DNA of 64,000 nucleotides. Origin: Alphaproteobacteria bacterium (GTDB lineage: Bacteria; Pseudomonadota; Alphaproteobacteria; CASFRQ01; SAAU01). The notes under the pieces were generated by a model. That model was not told where the DNA came from. It saw nothing but the letters and a program-made list of their open reading frames with translations, and ran no database searches. The position numbers and the translations under genes were made by a program. Below are positions 62,697-64,000 of the stretch, piece after piece (the stretch's first letter is position 1; each line of letters begins with the position of its first letter). Where the stretch lies: assembly GCA_009929265.1 (NCBI GenBank), contig SAAU01000002.1, positions 123,714 to 187,713 on the forward strand. The letters are read 5' to 3'.

Positions 62697-62776
62697 AGAG
62701 AAATAAATTTAATTGCTCTTTTTTTTAAAAGATTATAAGATAACAACAGATTAAAAGATATGTAAGGAGAATAAAA

Positions 62777-63826
62777 ATGAAAAAATTACTCTATACTGTT
62801 GCAGGAGTGGCTCTTGTTATTGGGCTATACGGAGCTGGCTACTATTGCGGTCAAAAACGGATGAACCCGTTTTATGGAATGCAAAAAGTTGAAACGCAAA
62901 AAACGCCTCTTATTGCCACTGTGGGAAATAAAAAGATTTATTTAAGCGATGTTCAAAAATTGAAAGATTCTATCCCTCAATTAAAAGAAGCGCCTTTAGA
63001 AATGGTCTTTTCTCAATTAAGAGATGTTGTTATCAATAATGTCGCTATTTTGGAGCTTGCTAAACAAGAAAATTTCTTAAAGAATCAAGCTGTTGTGGAT
63101 GAGGTAAAGAAAGCCTCTGAGCAAGCTTTAGTCAGAATTTATTTGCAACAAAAAATCAAAGAAAGTATGACAAGGGAAAAACTCTTTAACCTTTATAAAG
63201 AAAGCTTAAAAGAATTTGTCCCTGAAGATGAAATTAAGGCGCGTCATATTTTGGTTGAAACTGAGGCAGAAGCCAATCAAATCATTTCTGATTTGAACAA
63301 AGGGGCTGATTTTGCAAAGATTGCTAATGAAAAGTCAATCGATCAAGGGGCTTCCAAAAATGGGGGAGAACTTGGGTATTTTGTTAAAGAGATGATGGTT
63401 CCTGAATTTGGTAAAGTTGTTTTTGCCATGAAAAAAGGGGAAATCACTTCAAAACCAATTCGCACTCAATTTGGCTGGCATGTTGTAGAAGTTGAAGATA
63501 GACGGATGGCTCCGCCTCCAGCTTTTGTTGAAATGGAAGATCTTTTAAAGAAAAAATATGCAGAACAAGCTTTGCCAGAAATCTTAAAGCAAGAAAAAGC
63601 AAAAGTTCAAATCAAATTGGAAGAGATGCCTTCTTTGGAAAAAGAGTTTTCTGGAAAAGTAGAAAAACCAGAGTCCGAAACAGAGATAGAAAAAGAATCT
63701 CTTGAGGAACCAGAGGAAGTTCAAGAGCCTCTTCCTCCTACTGAGGCGGAAATAGAAACAGAAGAAATGGATGATGATTCGATGGATGTTTCTGAAGAAT
63801 CTGATGAAGCAGATGTAAAAGAATAA
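62777..63826 (+). CDS. Parvulin-type peptidyl-prolyl isomerase / foldase
   Basis: A 349-residue protein. A hydrophobic N-terminus (LLYTVAGVALVIGLYGAGYYCG) acts as signal or anchor. A SurA/PrsA-like helical part precedes a PpiC rotamase domain (about 155-250) with the RHILVE, GGELGYFVKEMMVPEFG and TQFGWHVVEV motifs. An acidic glutamate/aspartate-rich tail (about 295-349) follows. It probably assists folding of exported proteins in the periplasm. It has its own ribosome site (AAGGAG) and a strong terminator. Confidence 0.9.
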   Translation: MKKLLYTVAGVALVIGLYGAGYYCGQKRMNPFYGMQKVETQKTPLIATVGNKKIYLSDVQKLKDSIPQLKEAPLEMVFSQLRDVVINNVAILELAKQENFLKNQAVVDEVKKASEQALVRIYLQQKIKESMTREKLFNLYKESLKEFVPEDEIKARHILVETEAEANQIISDLNKGADFAKIANEKSIDQGASKNGGELGYFVKEMMVPEFGKVVFAMKKGEITSKPIRTQFGWHVVEVEDRRMAPPPAFVEMEDLLKKKYAEQALPEILKQEKAKVQIKLEEMPSLEKEFSGKVEKPESETEIEKESLEEPEEVQEPLPPTEAEIETEEMDDDSMDVSEESDEADVKE

Positions 63827-63841
63827 TCTTTTTTACCTTTT

Positions 63842-63878
63842 AAACCCTCGTTTTTCCTAAAAGACGAGGGTTTTTTTA
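63842..63878 (+). terminator. Terminator after the foldase gene
   Basis: AACCCTCGT and ACGAGGGTT form a 9-bp stem around TTTTCCTAAAAG, followed by T. Confidence 0.9.
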
Positions 63879-63905
63879 TATGTTTTTAATTGTGATAAGA
63901 TATTG

Positions 63906-63972
63906 AAAAGGAAGGGAGAAGGGGGAGGGGAGGAGAAAAGATAAAAAAAAGATAAAAAAAGGGGAAAAAAAG
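63906..63972 (+). other. Long polypurine tract
   Basis: Almost only A and G for about 65 bases, with runs GGGAGAAGGGGGAGGGGAGGAG and repeated GATAAAAAAA units. A TTGACA at 63975-63980 with TAT at 63998 suggests a promoter cut by the window edge for the next gene. No coding frame is seen in 63827-64000. Confidence 0.5.
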
Positions 63973-64000
63973 TATTGACAGGATAAGGGGGATGAGTTAT

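Overview
This window is an AT-rich bacterial chromosome segment from an alphaproteobacterium. The assignment rests on lineage-typical genes: a GapR-type DUF2312 protein, a TrcR-type DUF1013 protein, a small DUF465 protein, and a ChvI/ChvG two-component pair followed by a short HprK, a mannose-family EIIA and HPr. Large ankyrin proteins, an orphan DotB-like ATPase and low GC suggest a host-associated or gut lineage, but species cannot be named from the sequence.

Layout. 1-4300 looks like the replication origin and partition region: an AT-rich stretch with three copies of a TTATCCCC motif upstream of rho, then parB-parA-rsmG and two parS palindromes. 4.3-11.1 kb holds a secretion-type ATPase, priA, xerC, gapR, trcR, an outer-membrane protein, an XRE regulator, a thioredoxin-like protein and a truncated permease. 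About 11.14-19.55 kb is a foreign, higher-GC element: ParB-methyltransferase, DUF5681 protein, terminase large subunit, DUF2924 protein and large serine recombinase, with no capsid or portal genes. It carries a nitrosative-stress module (Crp-family regulator, ferredoxin, hybrid cluster protein Hcp) bracketed by about 35-bp direct repeats.

The right flank has tRNA-Ser, tRNA-Val, a zeta-like kinase, parC, tRNA-Met, an alpha/beta-hydrolase fold protein and tRNA-Ser. 24.2-30.1 kb is a complete type II-C CRISPR-Cas locus: tracrRNA (minus strand), cas9, cas1, cas2 and a 20-repeat, 19-spacer array. Each repeat carries an extended -10 box on the minus strand, so crRNAs are probably made toward cas2 from promoters inside the repeats, as known in Neisseria. 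rpsU follows and appears to start with AUA.

30.4-39.0 kb has housekeeping genes (pfkA, radC, map, hslO, recX, lptG, gap, pgk) and a 33-residue membrane peptide. 39.1-43.3 kb has two ankyrin-repeat genes with matching promoters. 43.3-45.2 kb is a divergent succinyl-CoA-synthetase-like pair. 45.6-49.2 kb is the ffh-rpsP-rimM-trmD-rplS operon with a structured leader. 49.4-50.4 kb holds a degenerate GAPDH-like locus. 50.6-58.1 kb is one long run: chvI-chvG-hprK-EIIA-ptsH followed by a BatA/BatB-C/BatD-like set. 58.2-63.8 kb carries mtaB, ftsY, a membrane/HEAT protein and a parvulin-type foldase.
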